A stretch of 64,000 nucleotides of DNA from Ciborinia camelliae (Eukaryota > Ascomycota > Leotiomycetes > Helotiales > Sclerotiniaceae). The number at the start of each line of letters is the position of its first letter. Positions within the stretch are counted from its first letter, which is position 1. The position numbers were made by a program, and so were the translations under genes. The notes below the pieces were generated by a model. That model was given only the letters and a program-made list of their open reading frames with translations, was not told the DNA's origin and searched no databases. Below, piece by piece: positions 11,701 through 23,852 of the stretch. Where the stretch lies: assembly GCA_025890175.1 (NCBI GenBank), contig JANPYM010000008.1:1775650-1839649 (forward strand), read 5' to 3'.

Positions 11701-12570
11701 ATATTAAATTCTTTAGTCCATCTCTCCATCCTCCAGGATTATAATGTATTTCTTTCCACTCGGAACCTATTTCACATGTCAGTTAACCACACAGCTTCCA
11801 GAGAGTAGCTTTGACATACCATCTCCACCGGACTTCTTGTCAAACTTCAGGAGAGCTCCATCAAAATTCGAAATCAGCAACTCATTTGCACTCAGCGCAA
11901 CCATCCTATGTGGCTTCTTAAAGCTAAAGGCCGTCGATATATATGACTTGCACCAATTTCCGACATTATTTTCCGTGCTCGAAGGGTTGCGAAAGAAGTC
12001 CGGCCAGAGTCTGAAAGTATAAAGATGATGTGTTTCCGTTAACACAAATGCGCTGACATAGTCATGCTCCTTGCAATCCGCGAAAGCAACACATCCCGGT
12101 TTAATGGCACTTGGCAGTTGCAATCTCAAGGTAAGATGTGCGTCTGCACTAATCTGTTGTTTCGATATATCGACCGCCTGGACTGACAGCACTTTTCCAT
12201 CCTCCAGCACCCTCCATAAATAGCTTCGGGGAAAGACATCTTGTGTGCGATGATAGATGGAACCAGCAGTAGCTAAATACTTTTGCTTGAAAGTTCTTTC
12301 GTCCTCCGCAATGGGTAGTTCTGTAACGTGAGATCGCTTTTGTACTATCCTTGAGGCTGGAGTGCCATGTGCAGGTAAACGAATCGCAATGGTAGAATTT
12401 TGGATCGATGATTCGAGGTTTAGTCGAATCTCCTTGTAGGAATAGAAATGCGCTTTATCCGCCATTTTATCTCCATCAATCGCTGGTCTCATGGAGAGTT
12501 TTTGTGAGTGTTCAGAGGTTGTCGCATTTTTGGTTTGTTTAGACGCGGTTCTGGGAATCGCGAGCTTCAC
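8772..12570 (-). CDS. NUP120: nuclear pore outer-ring nucleoporin Nup120/Nup160 (1228 aa)
   Basis: Three exons on the minus strand: 12570-11820, 11766-9724, 9664-8772, all in phase. The N-terminal half reads as a beta-propeller: FDGALLKFDKKSGGDG crosses intron 1, then SEWKEIHYNPGGWRDG and VSLDHNLRIWNLSNGR, which is WD-like and characteristic of the Nup160/Nup120 family. The middle and C-terminal parts are alpha-helical repeats (LLDETEKNLLNAGLPEYYSHI, VINALSCVDPKQAW). The family protein is a scaffold of the Y-shaped Nup84/Nup107 complex needed for pore assembly and mRNA export. Length fits filamentous fungal Nup120. The C-terminus is Gly-rich (SKGGKEDGG..RGYQEELDRV) and ends GGGGDMMEM. Alternative upstream starts cannot be excluded, but the stretch before 12570 (NotI-like GCGGCCGC) is non-coding. 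Confidence 0.9.
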
Positions 12571-12896
12571 TTTTTAGGCGGCCGCTAGCGCGCTTTCCCA
12601 TTCACTGATCTCATTGTAATGACCTTCACAATTCAGTCTTTCACACAACACAACACATGTTTGGAATTTGGACATTGACAATAGGTGGTGAGAATTAATA
12701 TGTACTGCTTATGTACTAAATACAACTAATTCTATTCATAAATATTTCACGATGCTGAAAATGATGAAATCGCTCCCAAAGCTCTCCCCCAGAAGCTCCA
12801 TATGCCCTCCATAACCGCTACCATGCCAGCTAAAAGCAAAAAGAAAACCATCACAGATACCCATCAGAAGTCCATAAAATCTTGATATACAGATAT
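12571..12896. promoter_or_regulatory. NUP120 upstream region / RAD51 3' flank
   Basis: Both neighbours are on the minus strand. This 326-bp gap carries the 3' end of RAD51 and the promoter of NUP120. No gene inside. Confidence 0.45.
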
Positions 12897-14059
12897 CTAA
12901 TCCTTCTCGAGATCCTTTGGACTTGGATCTCCAATGCCATCTTCATTGATAGCGAAAAGGCAGTCACTTTCTGGTAAACACGGGCTGTCATAGATCTTGC
13001 AAATTCTAGTCTCACCACGACCCTTCTTGAGACTCAGTCTAGTCGTACTTGCATGCGCAATAATGTTGCCTCCGATCGGCTTCTTAGGATCCGGATTAAA
13101 CATAGCACTTGGTCCTCCGTCCACTTGCGCAACAACTTGATTTGTAATTACCACGGCAATACCAAACTCATCGGCCAGACGTTGAAGCATACGCATGAAC
13201 TTTGCCAAATGCATTTGTCTGGAAGACAATTCTCCTCTTCCTGTGAAATCAGTACGATAGAGTGCGGTGGCACTGTCGACAATGAGTAGTGAAAATCTAG
13301 TCTCACACATCATTTGTGCTGCTTGATTGAGAAGTTGTAACTGATGGTCGGAGTTGTAGGCTCTTGCGTATGCAACATTATCGAGGACTTCTTCTCCAGA
13401 TAGACCGTATCGATTGGCCACCGCAAGTAAACGTACTGGTCGAAATGTGCCTTCTGTATCAATGTAAAGACATTTACCTTCTCCGCCACCCATATCAAAT
13501 GGCAATTGACAAGTAACTGCTAAAGTGTGGCAAATTTGACTCTTTCCTGTACGAAACTCTCCAAATATTTCAGTGACGGATCCTGTCTCGACTCCTCCTG
13601 CTAGAAGTGTATCCAATTGCTTGGAACCGGTAGTGATCGATATCAGTTCGCTTCTTCGTTGATGCATCTCGGTGGCGGTTGTGAAACCCATGGGCACCAA
13701 TTTTGATGCTGTCTAAATGTTAGAATGATTTCAACACCGTATGAATATATTTATTGACCGACCTTCTGTCAAAATCTTTGTGGCCTTCTGCTCAGAGATA
13801 CCCTTAATTTGCTCCAAAATTCGCCGCGGCGTGTATGCGACAGACTCTACAGTATTGTATCCACCATCGACGATCATTTGAATGTCTCTCTTAGTAAGTC
13901 CTGCGACTCCCTGGTTTGATAATTAGACAACGTGCGAATGTTTGGGAATGAGAATAACTTCAATGTTACCTCTAAAGCAGAGAGTGGCGTTGGTGCACCA
14001 GGACCTCCCATTCCTCCATCGTCCCCAGACTGAGAAGCTTCAATTTCTTCTGAAGTCAT
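12897..14059 (-). CDS. RAD51: DNA strand-exchange recombinase Rad51 (349 aa)
   Basis: Three exons on the minus strand: 14059-13970, 13910-13763, 13708-12897. The N-terminus is acidic ([16 protein letters not shown]), then a helix-hairpin-helix domain ([18 protein letters not shown], residues 31-80). Walker A GEFRTGKS is at 129-136 and Walker B LLIVD at 220-224. The loop region carries [19 protein letters not shown], and the C-terminus [32 protein letters not shown] favours Rad51 over the meiotic paralogue Dmc1. It forms ATP-dependent filaments on single-stranded DNA for homologous recombination repair. Length fits fungal Rad51 (about 340-400 aa). The short intron splitting Ala80 is confirmed by family alignment knowledge ([10 protein letters not shown]). 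Confidence 0.96.
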
Positions 14060-16064
14060 ATTTTATGAGCAAAAGATTCGTGTTATATTAAAGTTGTTTT
14101 GGTGAATTGTCAGAAGTAAGGATTGGGATGAAAGATTGGGTTGGGTGATATGTGAATGTGAAGATTGAAATTCCCGGGAAGGAATGGACGCGTTGTTGAC
14201 GTGCCTCCGAAGATTAAGCAATCGCCAAGTCACATGATCTGATGTTTCTGCTTTGGTCATCAGCTAGCAGCATCGTACTCCCGATCGGCTACCTCGCATA
14301 CCTACGCATGCTCATTCGGTATTTTCGTGCTATCCCTGCAGGCATAAGTACATACTAAATAAGTCGGAACTAATCATTGCTTATCTAACAGAGGAAAAAA
14401 ACTATACCAGGAGTCTTCAGATAAAAAAAAGACCAAGCTCACCGGGAGTTTTCCAAAACAAGAGGGAGACTCACCGGGTGTTTTTTTTCTGCTAGGTTCA
14501 CCGGGAGCTCAACTTTCAACCTCAATGCTGTTGGTATCTCTACTCCTTTATCCAATTCATTTCCTAATTCCCTTCTAAATACTACTATTATCCCATCTCA
14601 AACAATCTCTCTTCAGTTCCAAGAATACCAAAACAAATTATCAGTGCCATCTATCCGTCGATCAAATAAGTTAACAATAATCCATCCAATTCATCTCTCA
14701 TCTCTTTTTCTACTAATTATAAGATACCCCCCTCTCAGCACGATAGATATGATAGATAGATACCCATCCCATCCCATCAACCCCTTCAACAAATTCAATT
14801 TTCAAATCCCTTTCTTATTCCTTAGCCTCATATGAACGCAAACACCTTCTTAGCTCTACCCACCCTGGAGGGTTCTCAACTTACTGGAGAATACCAGGTA
14901 TCTAGATAGCATGTAGACGTGGACCCACCCAACTTCCAAATACCCCTCGCTTAGCATCCACATCATCCACCTCCCCTCCCCTCTCCCTTCTGCTCCTCTA
15001 AATATTCTGTAGAAATACCAGATCGACTAAAGTTAATATCTGCTGATTCCAAAACACCATCAATATTTATCTATATTTTTACCCGTCTGAACCGCGATAT
15101 TCTTTTGAGAAATTTTCCCGCGTGGACGCGAAATAGTAGTCCTATTAGCTGTGTATAGCTTTCGCCTCTTCCACTTTTAGGTAAAAGTAGCCATATAAAG
15201 TTACCTCCTTGCAAGTTGCCACTCCCACCCCATCCACAGCCCCTCAACCATCCCCTATAAACCCCCATCAAATCCCCAACTCCCCCTATCAAGCCATCAA
15301 CCTATCAAGCCATTCTCCTCCTAACCCCCATAAAAACGTCTTCCCTAATTTCAATTTCCCAATCGCCAGATATACCATGCAAGATAACGACCATGCAAGC
15401 ATCATGTCGTAAGTTGTAAATTCCATTTCCCGTGAAATAATACATAGGTACTATAAAGAACAATTTCAAAACACGGATCGAACCAAGGCACTTTGGTAAT
15501 GAAGTCGAAGTGGTAAGTAGGTAGGTAGGTAAGTTGAACTTATTCCCCGATTGGCGAATCACATTAATAATATCTTCTGAAACATTATCATCCATACTCG
15601 AGTAGTTATACTCAACCAAAGCACACCTACCTAGGAAGTCACACCAAATCAAATCCAAGCATCAAGAAATACCCAAGCGACACGCCACCTATCACGACGA
15701 CTATTCAATGATATCGACTACCCGGGTGGATATATGTAATTCTCTTGTATTATTAGACATCGCTTCATCATTCGTTAAGCTAGAACACCTAGGCAACATG
15801 AATAGGTACCTTTTTTCTTTTTTCCAAGTTCATCTTAAAGCAAATTTAATCCCCCCTCCCTTAGACACCACCAATGTTCCGTAGCTATGAGATATTGAAA
15901 ATGGCTATCATACCGACCAGTCATATTTGATGCAACATCGTCTCCATAACATGTAACTCCAATGACGCCTCAATTGATCTGTTAACCCATTACTCCAGGC
16001 CAAAACACGCCATTCATTCGTCAGTAGTAGACTATCAAATAGTATCGCTCACTGCCTTTTGTGA
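14060..16064. other. 2-kb intergenic region with CACCGGGAG repeats
   Basis: AT-rich and pyrimidine-rich DNA with no supported gene. It holds three spaced copies of CTCACCGGGAG-like sequence at 14438, 14470 and 14497, polypyrimidine leader-like DNA around 14560-14835, and TAGGTAGG motifs near 15520. It contains the promoter of RAD51 and the 3' flank of the gene at 16065. Confidence 0.5.
14438..14507 (+). repeat. three spaced CTCACCGGGAG-like repeats
   Basis: CTCACCGGGAG (14438-14448), CTCACCGGGTG (14470-14480) and TTCACCGGGAG (14497-14507), spaced 32 and 27 bp. The same word recurs twice at 30799 and 30828. Confidence 0.6.
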
Positions 16065-17394
16065 CTACTCCATGGTACTTCTACTCGGCATCGAGGCCAT
16101 CGAAAATCGCGCCTTTTTCTGTAACTTGTTTGGTTGTAGCGGTGCAACTTTCGGTGGGCTCCAACTATCGTGACGATTAACACCTTTTCCCTTCATATCT
16201 ACTGGTGGTTGAGTGCCAAATGTGCCTGCTGGTAAAACTTCGAAGCCAGAATTGACCTTCCTGACTGTCTTGTTCTGATGAAGTTCTCCGGGTATGAATT
16301 GGGAAGATGGAGAAGGAGTTTTCAACAGGGGAGCACGGGACTCGACTGTATTGTCCGTGTATCTTTGATCCTCAACCGACGTAAGATTGGAACCAAATGT
16401 TTTATCTGTAGGAATTACATTGGGCGATGCGAATGGATTCGTTTCCTCATCCTCAGAAAACAGTGGAATTGACGAATATTGACCCTTGCCCTTGGTTGTT
16501 GGCTGATGAGAAAATGAAGGGAACGCGGGCTTCAAAATCTCAGGAGAAGGAGTTCGCGTGGGGTAATTGAAGGGACGGTTAGGTTGCGGGTGCTTAACTC
16601 GAGAGAAAGTCTCATCAGAATCATCAGAAGTTCCAGATGAGCGTTCGTTATCGGCAGCAGCAGCGGCATCAGAAACCGACGCATCCGATCCATGACGACC
16701 ACGAGGTCGGTGAGTGTAGACCCTACCAGTCGGTGCATTGCCTTCGAGATGACCAAGTGTCTCTTCATCATATTGATGATCCCCAACTGTTCCAAAACGT
16801 AGTTGTGATGATTTTGTTGGCTTGTAGGTTGCTTGTTGGCGGGACGAGCTACGAGGATCCGAGCTTATAGTATCATCATCACTAACACTTCTGTGGCTTG
16901 AAAGTAGCGCAGACTCGCTATACCGGAAGTTCGGTTGACCATTTTTGGGTGGTGTTGGATGATTGTAACCGTCGGGAGATGTGTGTGCGTTGGAGGACGA
17001 ATCTGGAGAAGAAGGCTCATATGATGAATGACGTTGGAGGTTGATGCTCGGGACAGGAGTATTAGTTCCAGAAATCCAAATTCCGTCGACTTGAATACCA
17101 CTCTGAATGGCCCGAACTCCGAAGGGTATATCAAGATCTTTCCTTGTTTCGACAAATTGTCCACTTCGTCGCAGTTCTTGAATCTTCATGCGTTTTTCCT
17201 CATCAATAATCTCCTGCCTCGCAACTATTCTGTTTGTCCATAATAATTTGATATATCCCACGCAGAAAACTGCCGCAATAGCGCATGCCAAAACCTTATA
17301 TAGATTAGTTGACAGCATGCAGAAGTATGTGAATAGAACTTACAAATGTCATCTGCTCCCACAACTGCCAGGAGGTGAAGAATGATATCGCCAT
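16065..17394 (-). CDS. single-pass membrane protein with long disordered tail (426 aa)
   Basis: Two exons on the minus strand: 17394-17344 and 17294-16065. The first exon adds MAISFFTSWQLWEQMTF, which joins VLACAIAAVFCVGYIKLLW to make a hydrophobic segment at about residues 15-36. After it comes a basic/helical juxtamembrane part (EEKRMKIQELRRSGQFVETRKDLDIPFGVRAI), then about 330 residues of Ser/Pro/Thr-rich disordered sequence. This suggests a signal-anchored protein of an internal membrane with a cytosolic tail and many possible phosphorylation sites. I do not recognise a named family; it is likely a conserved fungal hypothetical. Without exon 1 the frame would start at an internal ATG that lies within the intron, so the spliced start is preferred. 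Confidence 0.8.
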
Positions 17395-18536
17395 GTTGAA
17401 TATCGATTCTTAAATGTACGTGAATTCGGTAGAGTAATGGCAAATCGTGATTGGGAATCCTCTTGAATCCTCCTTTCGATGTTGATACAAATCAAATGCT
17501 TCCTACAAGTAGGTACGTTTCTAAAGACTCTTAAAAGCCCGTATAGAAGGTAGGTAGACAGACACTCCAGTATTTGACGAAGAAAATGAAGAAAGTTGAC
17601 GGGGAAACTTTTGTATGTCCGCGAATTTTTCTATTGCCCGATTGGGAAGTCGCTGTCCGACAAGGTATAATGTATTTTATGATTAGGAAAGAGTGTTTTC
17701 CATCCAAAAAGAATCGTGCTCAGTTCTCAGTGATGGATATTTCGAAATAAATCTCTCGTTGGAGGTAAGAGGTAAGAGGTAATATGTACTCTCAAAGAAT
17801 CAAACTTTCCTTAACATTTGAAAGTTGATGACTTCGACTGTGCCTTTGAGAGTACGCTTCCTTCGTTGCTAAGCCTCCTTTGAGGATTGATATGGAAACG
17901 AACGTGATATTGAAAAGAATATGGTATAGAAACGAATGTGGTATGGCTTGGTGGTGTTGGTGTTAATTCAAGAGGCTTAGAAAACCTGCGGCCGATCAAG
18001 AAAGTGGATGTTTGATGACTGATGACGAGAAGTAAGTGAATATATTCAAATGTTATTATTCAGGAGTCAGGGTTGCGTATCAACCGTTGACGAATCCGAT
18101 ATGAATAATTTGCATGTGTTTCCAGCTGGAGGTTGATGCAACCCAAAATTAAGATAAAATGGTGGATTCGTTTTAGGAAATTCCGGTTGAGAAAGTGAAG
18201 TTGAGTGAATCAACAGTTGGATGTTCTCTTTCTCTCTTTTCTTTCACTTGGGAAAAAGAACACCACACAAAATAGCTGGAGCTTCCAAGTTCCGACATAT
18301 AATTCCTAGTGTGTTGGCTCTTCGGAAACTTGCAGATTGTAACACCCTCTTTTGACTTCGAACCAAAGTACCCAGGTGCTCCAGTGGTTTCTCAATATAA
18401 GGTTTTCGGAGATTTGTGGTACTACCTAGGTATGTATGATCATTCATGCGCAGCGCAGCGCACCGCACACGTTTCGTTTTTGAATGGTAGAAATTATTCC
18501 GAAGGACCCTCGAAAAGCAGTGCAACCACCAGTCCA

Positions 18537-18566
18537 AAATAAATAAATAAATAAATAAATAAATAC
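18537..18566 (+). repeat. (AAAT)n microsatellite
   Basis: Seven consecutive AAAT units in AT-rich intergenic DNA. Confidence 0.8.
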
Positions 18567-19666
18567 CAGAAAACAAATCCAAAGGAGTTATTTTAACGAA
18601 TGTTCAAGGTCACGAAAACGAATGAGGATAGAGAAACCCTTGGTTCTCGGAAAACGAATCAGAAGACGTTTTCTAACATTTGGGCGGAAAAAGAATTCGC
18701 GCCTACCATAACAGTTGGGGATGGAGCTTGATATAAAAACTTACATATACGAGGTTCAATGGATCCGAAACAGGAATACCATCATATTGATTTGAGCATC
18801 TCAAACCCTTGTCGGTGCCTGCAGGTCTTGGTTTCTAGAGCCATGCATACAAGAAAAAAGAAGAAGAAAAATTATTTATAGACGGATAACGCCATGCATA
18901 TTGAAAATGCGTGGATGGCATCGTGTTGGCTGACTCACTGAGATACGATATCCGTTTGCTTCTTTGTCACGGATGCATGCCATGCAGTTGGACCAGAAGG
19001 TCATCAATCAGAAGTCGTCGTTGAGAGATTTTCCCTTGTGGGCTGTATCAGTTAAAGTATATCAGTTAAGCATTAGACATATTTTTTGAACAACTTGTTA
19101 CTTCTGCAGTCAAGCGACACATGAAATGAACACAAGAAGGGTTTCACGTTGAAAGTGGTGCTATGATCCGCTGAATATATTAATGTATCTCCATATTGGG
19201 GATCACCATACCATTGCGCAATGTGGAGAGAAGTTGGGGGGATGAATACGGGGATAGGGCATAAAGTATAAATAAGTTTAAGCCTAGGTAAGGTTCCCCC
19301 CTTTCATTCCAGGTTACCTAGGTAGGTATTGAGATAAGATCTTGAATATTCATTGTCTATATGATACATACTACCTATCCATAATCGAACCCCTTTCTTT
19401 CCTCGATTGAAGCGGGCTGACAGTTAAAAACGCCTCAACCGCTTGCCAAGCCTCAAGACCATATTATAGGCATTCAAAGATTATTATAAGAAAAAAAGAG
19501 AAGAAACCCAGAGGCAGGGAACTTAACTTACGGCACGTCAAAAAAAAAGAAACGGGAAACGGACCCGGTAAGATTGAAGAGAAGAAACCGAAAGGATAAA
19601 CCCTTCAATTTGACGGCCGGGGGCGCTCGGGTCCTCGGGCAGGGAAGGAGGGAAGGGAATACCTAT

Positions 19667-19714
19667 TATCAGGCTGTTATAGGTAATGTTACCTAACATT
19701 ATAACAGCCTGATA
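19667..19714 (+). repeat. 15-bp perfect inverted repeat (hairpin)
   Basis: Left arm TATCAGGCTGTTATA (19667-19681) and its exact reverse complement TATAACAGCCTGATA (19700-19714), separated by 18 bp. The spacer itself contains GGTAATGTTACC and further bases that pair with a three-base bulge, so almost the whole 48 bp can fold. Confidence 0.75.
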
Positions 19715-19734
19715 CAATCGCCTTTACCCGCCAT

Positions 19735-19756
19735 CCATCCATCCATCCATCCATAC
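19735..19756 (+). repeat. (CATC)n microsatellite
   Basis: About five CATC units directly downstream of the 19667-19714 hairpin. Confidence 0.7.
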
Positions 19757-21012
19757 AACCAAAGTTCAATCATCCAAGGCACACCCCGAAAAATAGAAGA
19801 CTGAGAAGAACGAAAAGAAAAAGAAAAACTCAAAAACTCAGCCCCTTCATCCTTCTATTCTTACCTACGGAGTACTCTACCCCTCGATCCAACTACATAC
19901 CTACATACATGGATCATTACGAGAAGAGAGAAGGGAGCAACGTGGGAATCACGACGGGAGTCACGAATCACGATTATCCATAACCTTGGAACTCCCTGTT
20001 TATTCCAATGATACAGTACCTAGGTAGTAGTTGGAAAAATTCATATATAGTTTCCAAGGCTTGTTTCAGCTATTGGATTGGATTGAGTTCGGCTGAGGTT
20101 ACATACATACAGTCTAGGTATATACAGCCTACAGGACTCGAGATTTGATATTACAGTACTCCAGTTCAAGTAGGTAGGTATTCTCGAATCGTTACAGTAA
20201 TAACCTTGACATGAAAAGATAGGACGATCGTATTGTACCTATTGATTGTATTGTATAATAGGTATTCATAGGTAGGTAGACATCTTTCTCTTATGAATCC
20301 TTCGTGATTCTTGTTCATGAATGCTGGGTGGAGAAGAGATACGTTACGTCATACTCCGTTGGTTTGAGACTGGCAATGGAACAATGGAAGTAGGCACAAG
20401 GCCCGGATCGAGTAGGTAAATAAATGCCTTATACTTACACTCCCGCACTCCATCCAATAGGTACCTATCATTCTCATCGACACCAGATATTGTAACAAAT
20501 TCTCAAATATATCCAGTTGCCATATCCACCTGCCCATCCATCATCTACCGTATCTACAAAAGGGACAAGACAAGACTTCAACCATTTCTTCATCAAAATC
20601 TTATTAGCATTTATTGGTAGGGAAGGAAATTATTCCAAATTTTTGATACAGGAGATAAATAATGCCTTGGAGTGATCGCCCTCGGTTCGGGCCCAACGAG
20701 AAATCAAAATACAAACTCTCGTGATCAGCCCAGAAAACGGAGAACTGAGAGTCCGAGTGGCTTAGGGAAAAACTTGTTCCAGATAAAATAACCAATAATC
20801 ATGCGTTTTTTTCTCCAAACGAAAGACGTCAACCCAATCCATCAACCACCAAGCTTTGGAATTTTGAAGTTTAAGTTTAAAGTTTAATCCTCGAAATAGT
20901 CCGGATATCTTCAGTTCCATTTTGTTTCAAGTCTTAAAAGTTGGAAAGACAATTGATTGATTTTATATCTCGTAATTGCTTGATTCTTGCTAGTCAATAT
21001 CCAATATCCAAT

Positions 21013-21917
21013 ATGCCGATTATTCGAAACCCATTTGCAAGGAGGTCGGACGTTCAGACTGGTTTACAGCCATCCCAAGACGATCAGAATGCCCCTTCAC
21101 GCCCTTCTTTCGAACGAGTCAATACAGTGGCCTCTCGAGCGTCTTCGATGAGTATCAAAACAGCAAGGAGTGAAGAGCCCCCGGAATATAAGATGAGTGG
21201 TATGATGCCTTTTTTTTGGATGAAATCGGAGCTACCGGAATCGAGGGGAAACCTTGGCTAACGGGATCATCGGATAGTTGTGAATGATAGCGGCGTATAT
21301 CTACCTGTAAGCATGGGAAAACTCACAATGTGCCAATGTATCTGACCAGTTTCAAAGCCTTCTCCACCCGAAAGGAAAAGCTTTTGGCCTCGCAGCAAGA
21401 GTAATCTTTCTTCAACCTCAATCAATACCCGAACGACTTCACATGATGAGATTGATCCTTTCCCAATTTCAAGGGAATCGTTCGATTCGTATAGAAGATC
21501 ATTTGTAAGTTGATACCCAAAATAATTGCCATTCGAAAACGTCATCTGACTTTCGAAAAGGATATCTCAGCTAGATCGCCCATAAGTCTCATCGATGGAC
21601 ATGGCGGACGACAAAGTCTTGATTCTGCAAGACTACCTCGAATGCAACGATCTGCCATTGGCGATAGACGATTCAACAGACAGCCACCCACGGCCGAAGA
21701 AGGATTTGAGGATGTAGGGTTGAACGATGCCGCCAATGACTCCACAAAACAGATCAAGAAGAAGGGCTTCTTCTCGAAATTTGGCGATGAAGCACTTCCA
21801 TCATTCCATATCCCGGGCAGAAAGCGTGGCCAGAGTGGGACAGGCGAAGAGCTTGGAAATATCTCGAAACCAGACAATATCACTCCAAAGGTCTCGGAGG
21901 TTGATGAGGTTCGCTAA
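21013..21917 (+). CDS. uncharacterised basic, serine-rich fungal protein (239 aa)
   Basis: Four exons: 21013-21199, 21278-21306, 21358-21504, 21561-21917. The 29-bp second exon codes only for VVNDSGVYLP plus part of a codon, and all phases fit. The product begins MPIIRNPFARRSDVQ and is Ser/Arg/Pro-rich with short conserved-looking blocks: GVYLPPSPPERKSFWPR, SRESFDSYRRSFDISARSP, EEGFEDVGLNDAANDSTKQ and KKKGFFSKFGDEALPSFHIPGRKRG. The last block looks like a short amphipathic basic motif. No signal peptide or membrane segment. I do not know the function; the multi-exon preservation of frame shows a real gene, probably conserved among related ascomycetes. Confidence 0.8.
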
Positions 21918-22652
21918 GAGGCATATGATGATATGATGTTTATGAACTTTCAGGATGTGAAATGAAATGCATGGGCGTTTGGTTCGAATCTTCGTACTAT
22001 GTTATACTGGTACCTACAACTATCTAGGTACAACCGTTTGGGAATTGGTCATATAAATGTGACTGAGGGGTCCTGCACAAATCCCAGATGCAGCATAGCT
22101 GCTGCTATAATAATAATAATGTCAAAATGTAATAACACAAAAAGGCTCAGTTTGTAATATCTGATAAGTGCCATTTTCGAAACTCAAGGATCACGGCTTA
22201 TCCAATACAGAAGATATATATTATGAACGTTGGGCGATATCACATTGGGTAGGTACCTAGGTAGGTAGTGAATAAGACAATTGCTCCGTCTTGTCTCTTC
22301 ATATGATAATTACTCGTAATCAAAATTATATAAACAATGAGAGAAATGAGGGAAAACGATTTCAGAACTTGAGTTTGATCTTAATAAAAAAGATGTTCAC
22401 CTAACAGTTTAAAATGCTCAAAAGTAAAAGTTGTAGTAGTTGGCCAAAGGTTCAATAATATGATACCGGACTGGGACTCGTCTGTACCTACCTATGATGG
22501 AATTTGGCGGGGCAGGCTGGAGGATTAGCGTTATCGACTAGCTTATCGTCCAGAAAAAAAGTTATTCTGCCATCCCCAGAACTTTTTTTCTGCCTCACTT
22601 AACGACCCCTCCAACCATACAACTTTCTAACAACACTTTTCCAGTACTTAAC
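21918..22652. promoter_or_regulatory. intergenic region upstream of ACL4
   Basis: Contains 3' flank of the gene at 21013 and the ACL4 promoter, with a TACCTAGGTA palindrome at 22254-22263. No gene seen. Confidence 0.45.
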
Positions 22653-23852
22653 ATGGCAAAGACTAAGCCAGGAAATAAGAAAAATAACAAACGTGAAAAA
22701 GCAGCCGTCAATCGCACCTCCGCAAAACCCACAAAAGTCTCTTCACCGCCCGCATCTCCAATGGATTTACTACTCAAGGCAACGAAATGTTTACAGGAAG
22801 GTGATATTGAAGGTGCTGTCCCATTTGCAAAGAAAGCATTGGAATTGGTGGATGTACAGGCGATTGAAGCACTCCCCGTTTTAAATTTATTGGGGGAAGT
22901 TCATGTGGAATTGGGAGATATCGATTCGGCCAGACAGTATTTTATGCAAGCGGCGGGAATAGATGAGGATGGAGAGTTGGGCGAGGATGTTGGAGGTGGA
23001 GCGGAGAAATTCTTGTGGTTGGCACAGTTGAGCGAGGAGGGCGGAGAGGATAGTGTTGGGTGGTATGAAAAGGGAGCTGTGAGTTTGAAGGCACAGATTG
23101 GGGCTTTGTTGGAGAAGATGGAGAAGAACAAGTTGGATGAGGCCGGACTCGCTACTTTGGAGGAGAAGAGGAGGAAGTTGGCCGTGGCACTTTGTGGGGT
23201 TGTAGAGGTTTATATGACGGATCTATCATGGGAAGAAGATGCGGAACAGAAGTGCGAGGCATTGGTCACAGAAGCTACTATGGTTGCACCGAACTATCCT
23301 GAGCCATGGCAGACATTGGCAAATGTCAGGATATCACAGACGAGGATGGAAGATGCACAAGCGGCATTGAGGAGGAGTTTAGATTTGTGGAAAGATTTAC
23401 CTCCTGAGAATGACATCGTCCCGGATTTCCCTACGAAAGTCAGTCTGGCAAGATTGTTGATGGAGGCGGATATGGATACAGAGGCTATCGAAGTATTGGA
23501 ACGCTTAGTGGGTGAAGATGATACTAGTGTTGAGGTTTGGTACTTGGGTGGTTGGGGATTATACATTATGGGAGAGAAACAAAAGAATGGAGAGAGCGCA
23601 CAGCAAGAAAGCAACGGTGACGGAGAGAGCTGGAAAGTCTCGTGGATTTCAAGTCAACAGTGGCTGAACCATTGTCTCCGACTCTTTGAGCAACAAGATT
23701 ATGAAGATGAACGCCTTGGTGCTCACGCAAAGGAACTTATTTCGATTTTGGACACCGAATTAGGAGAGGAGGCCGCAAACGCTGAAGTTGAAGAGGATGG
23801 AGAAGGTTGGGAGGAGGATAGTGACGAAGACGAAGAAATGACCGAATCATGA
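22653..23852 (+). CDS. ACL4: TPR-type dedicated chaperone of ribosomal protein uL4 (Acl4-like, 399 aa)
   Basis: Intronless. The N-terminus is lysine-rich (MAKTKPGNKKNNKREKA, nuclear-targeting character). Residues about 36-100 contain two TPR-like helix pairs (LLLKATKCLQEGDIEGAVP, LPVLNLLGEVHVELGDI), with more TPR pairs at 200-265 (PEPWQTLANVRISQTRMED). The C-terminus ends in a strongly acidic tail (EEDGEGWEEDSDEDEE). This layout matches Acl4 (yeast YDR161W), which binds newly made Rpl4 and escorts it to pre-60S ribosomes in the nucleus. Length (399 aa) is close to the family. Neighbours GIR2 and PUF6 are also ribosome-linked. Assignment rests on domain layout, not alignment. Confidence 0.8.
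   Translation: MAKTKPGNKKNNKREKAAVNRTSAKPTKVSSPPASPMDLLLKATKCLQEGDIEGAVPFAKKALELVDVQAIEALPVLNLLGEVHVELGDIDSARQYFMQAAGIDEDGELGEDVGGGAEKFLWLAQLSEEGGEDSVGWYEKGAVSLKAQIGALLEKMEKNKLDEAGLATLEEKRRKLAVALCGVVEVYMTDLSWEEDAEQKCEALVTEATMVAPNYPEPWQTLANVRISQTRMEDAQAALRRSLDLWKDLPPENDIVPDFPTKVSLARLLMEADMDTEAIEVLERLVGEDDTSVEVWYLGGWGLYIMGEKQKNGESAQQESNGDGESWKVSWISSQQWLNHCLRLFEQQDYEDERLGAHAKELISILDTELGEEAANAEVEEDGEGWEEDSDEDEEMTES

Larger units (their letters stand above)
17395..21012. other. 3.6-kb gene-free region
   Basis: No supported gene on either strand; frames present are short and lack coding character. It is rich in microsatellites and CCTAGG palindromes, and contains a perfect 15-bp inverted repeat at 19667-19714. 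Its right end is the promoter of the gene at 21013. Such long upstream regions in filamentous fungi may hold non-coding RNA or large promoters, but I see no direct sign of a transcript. Confidence 0.5.

Noticed and set aside
14438..14507. Regularly spaced repeats resembling a tiny CRISPR array
   Set aside because: Only an 11-bp core, three copies with uneven spacing, no cas genes, and the genome is eukaryotic.
18244..18582. 112-codon minus-strand frame in the 17.4-21.0 kb region
   Set aside because: Overlaps the (AAAT)n microsatellite and lacks coding character.
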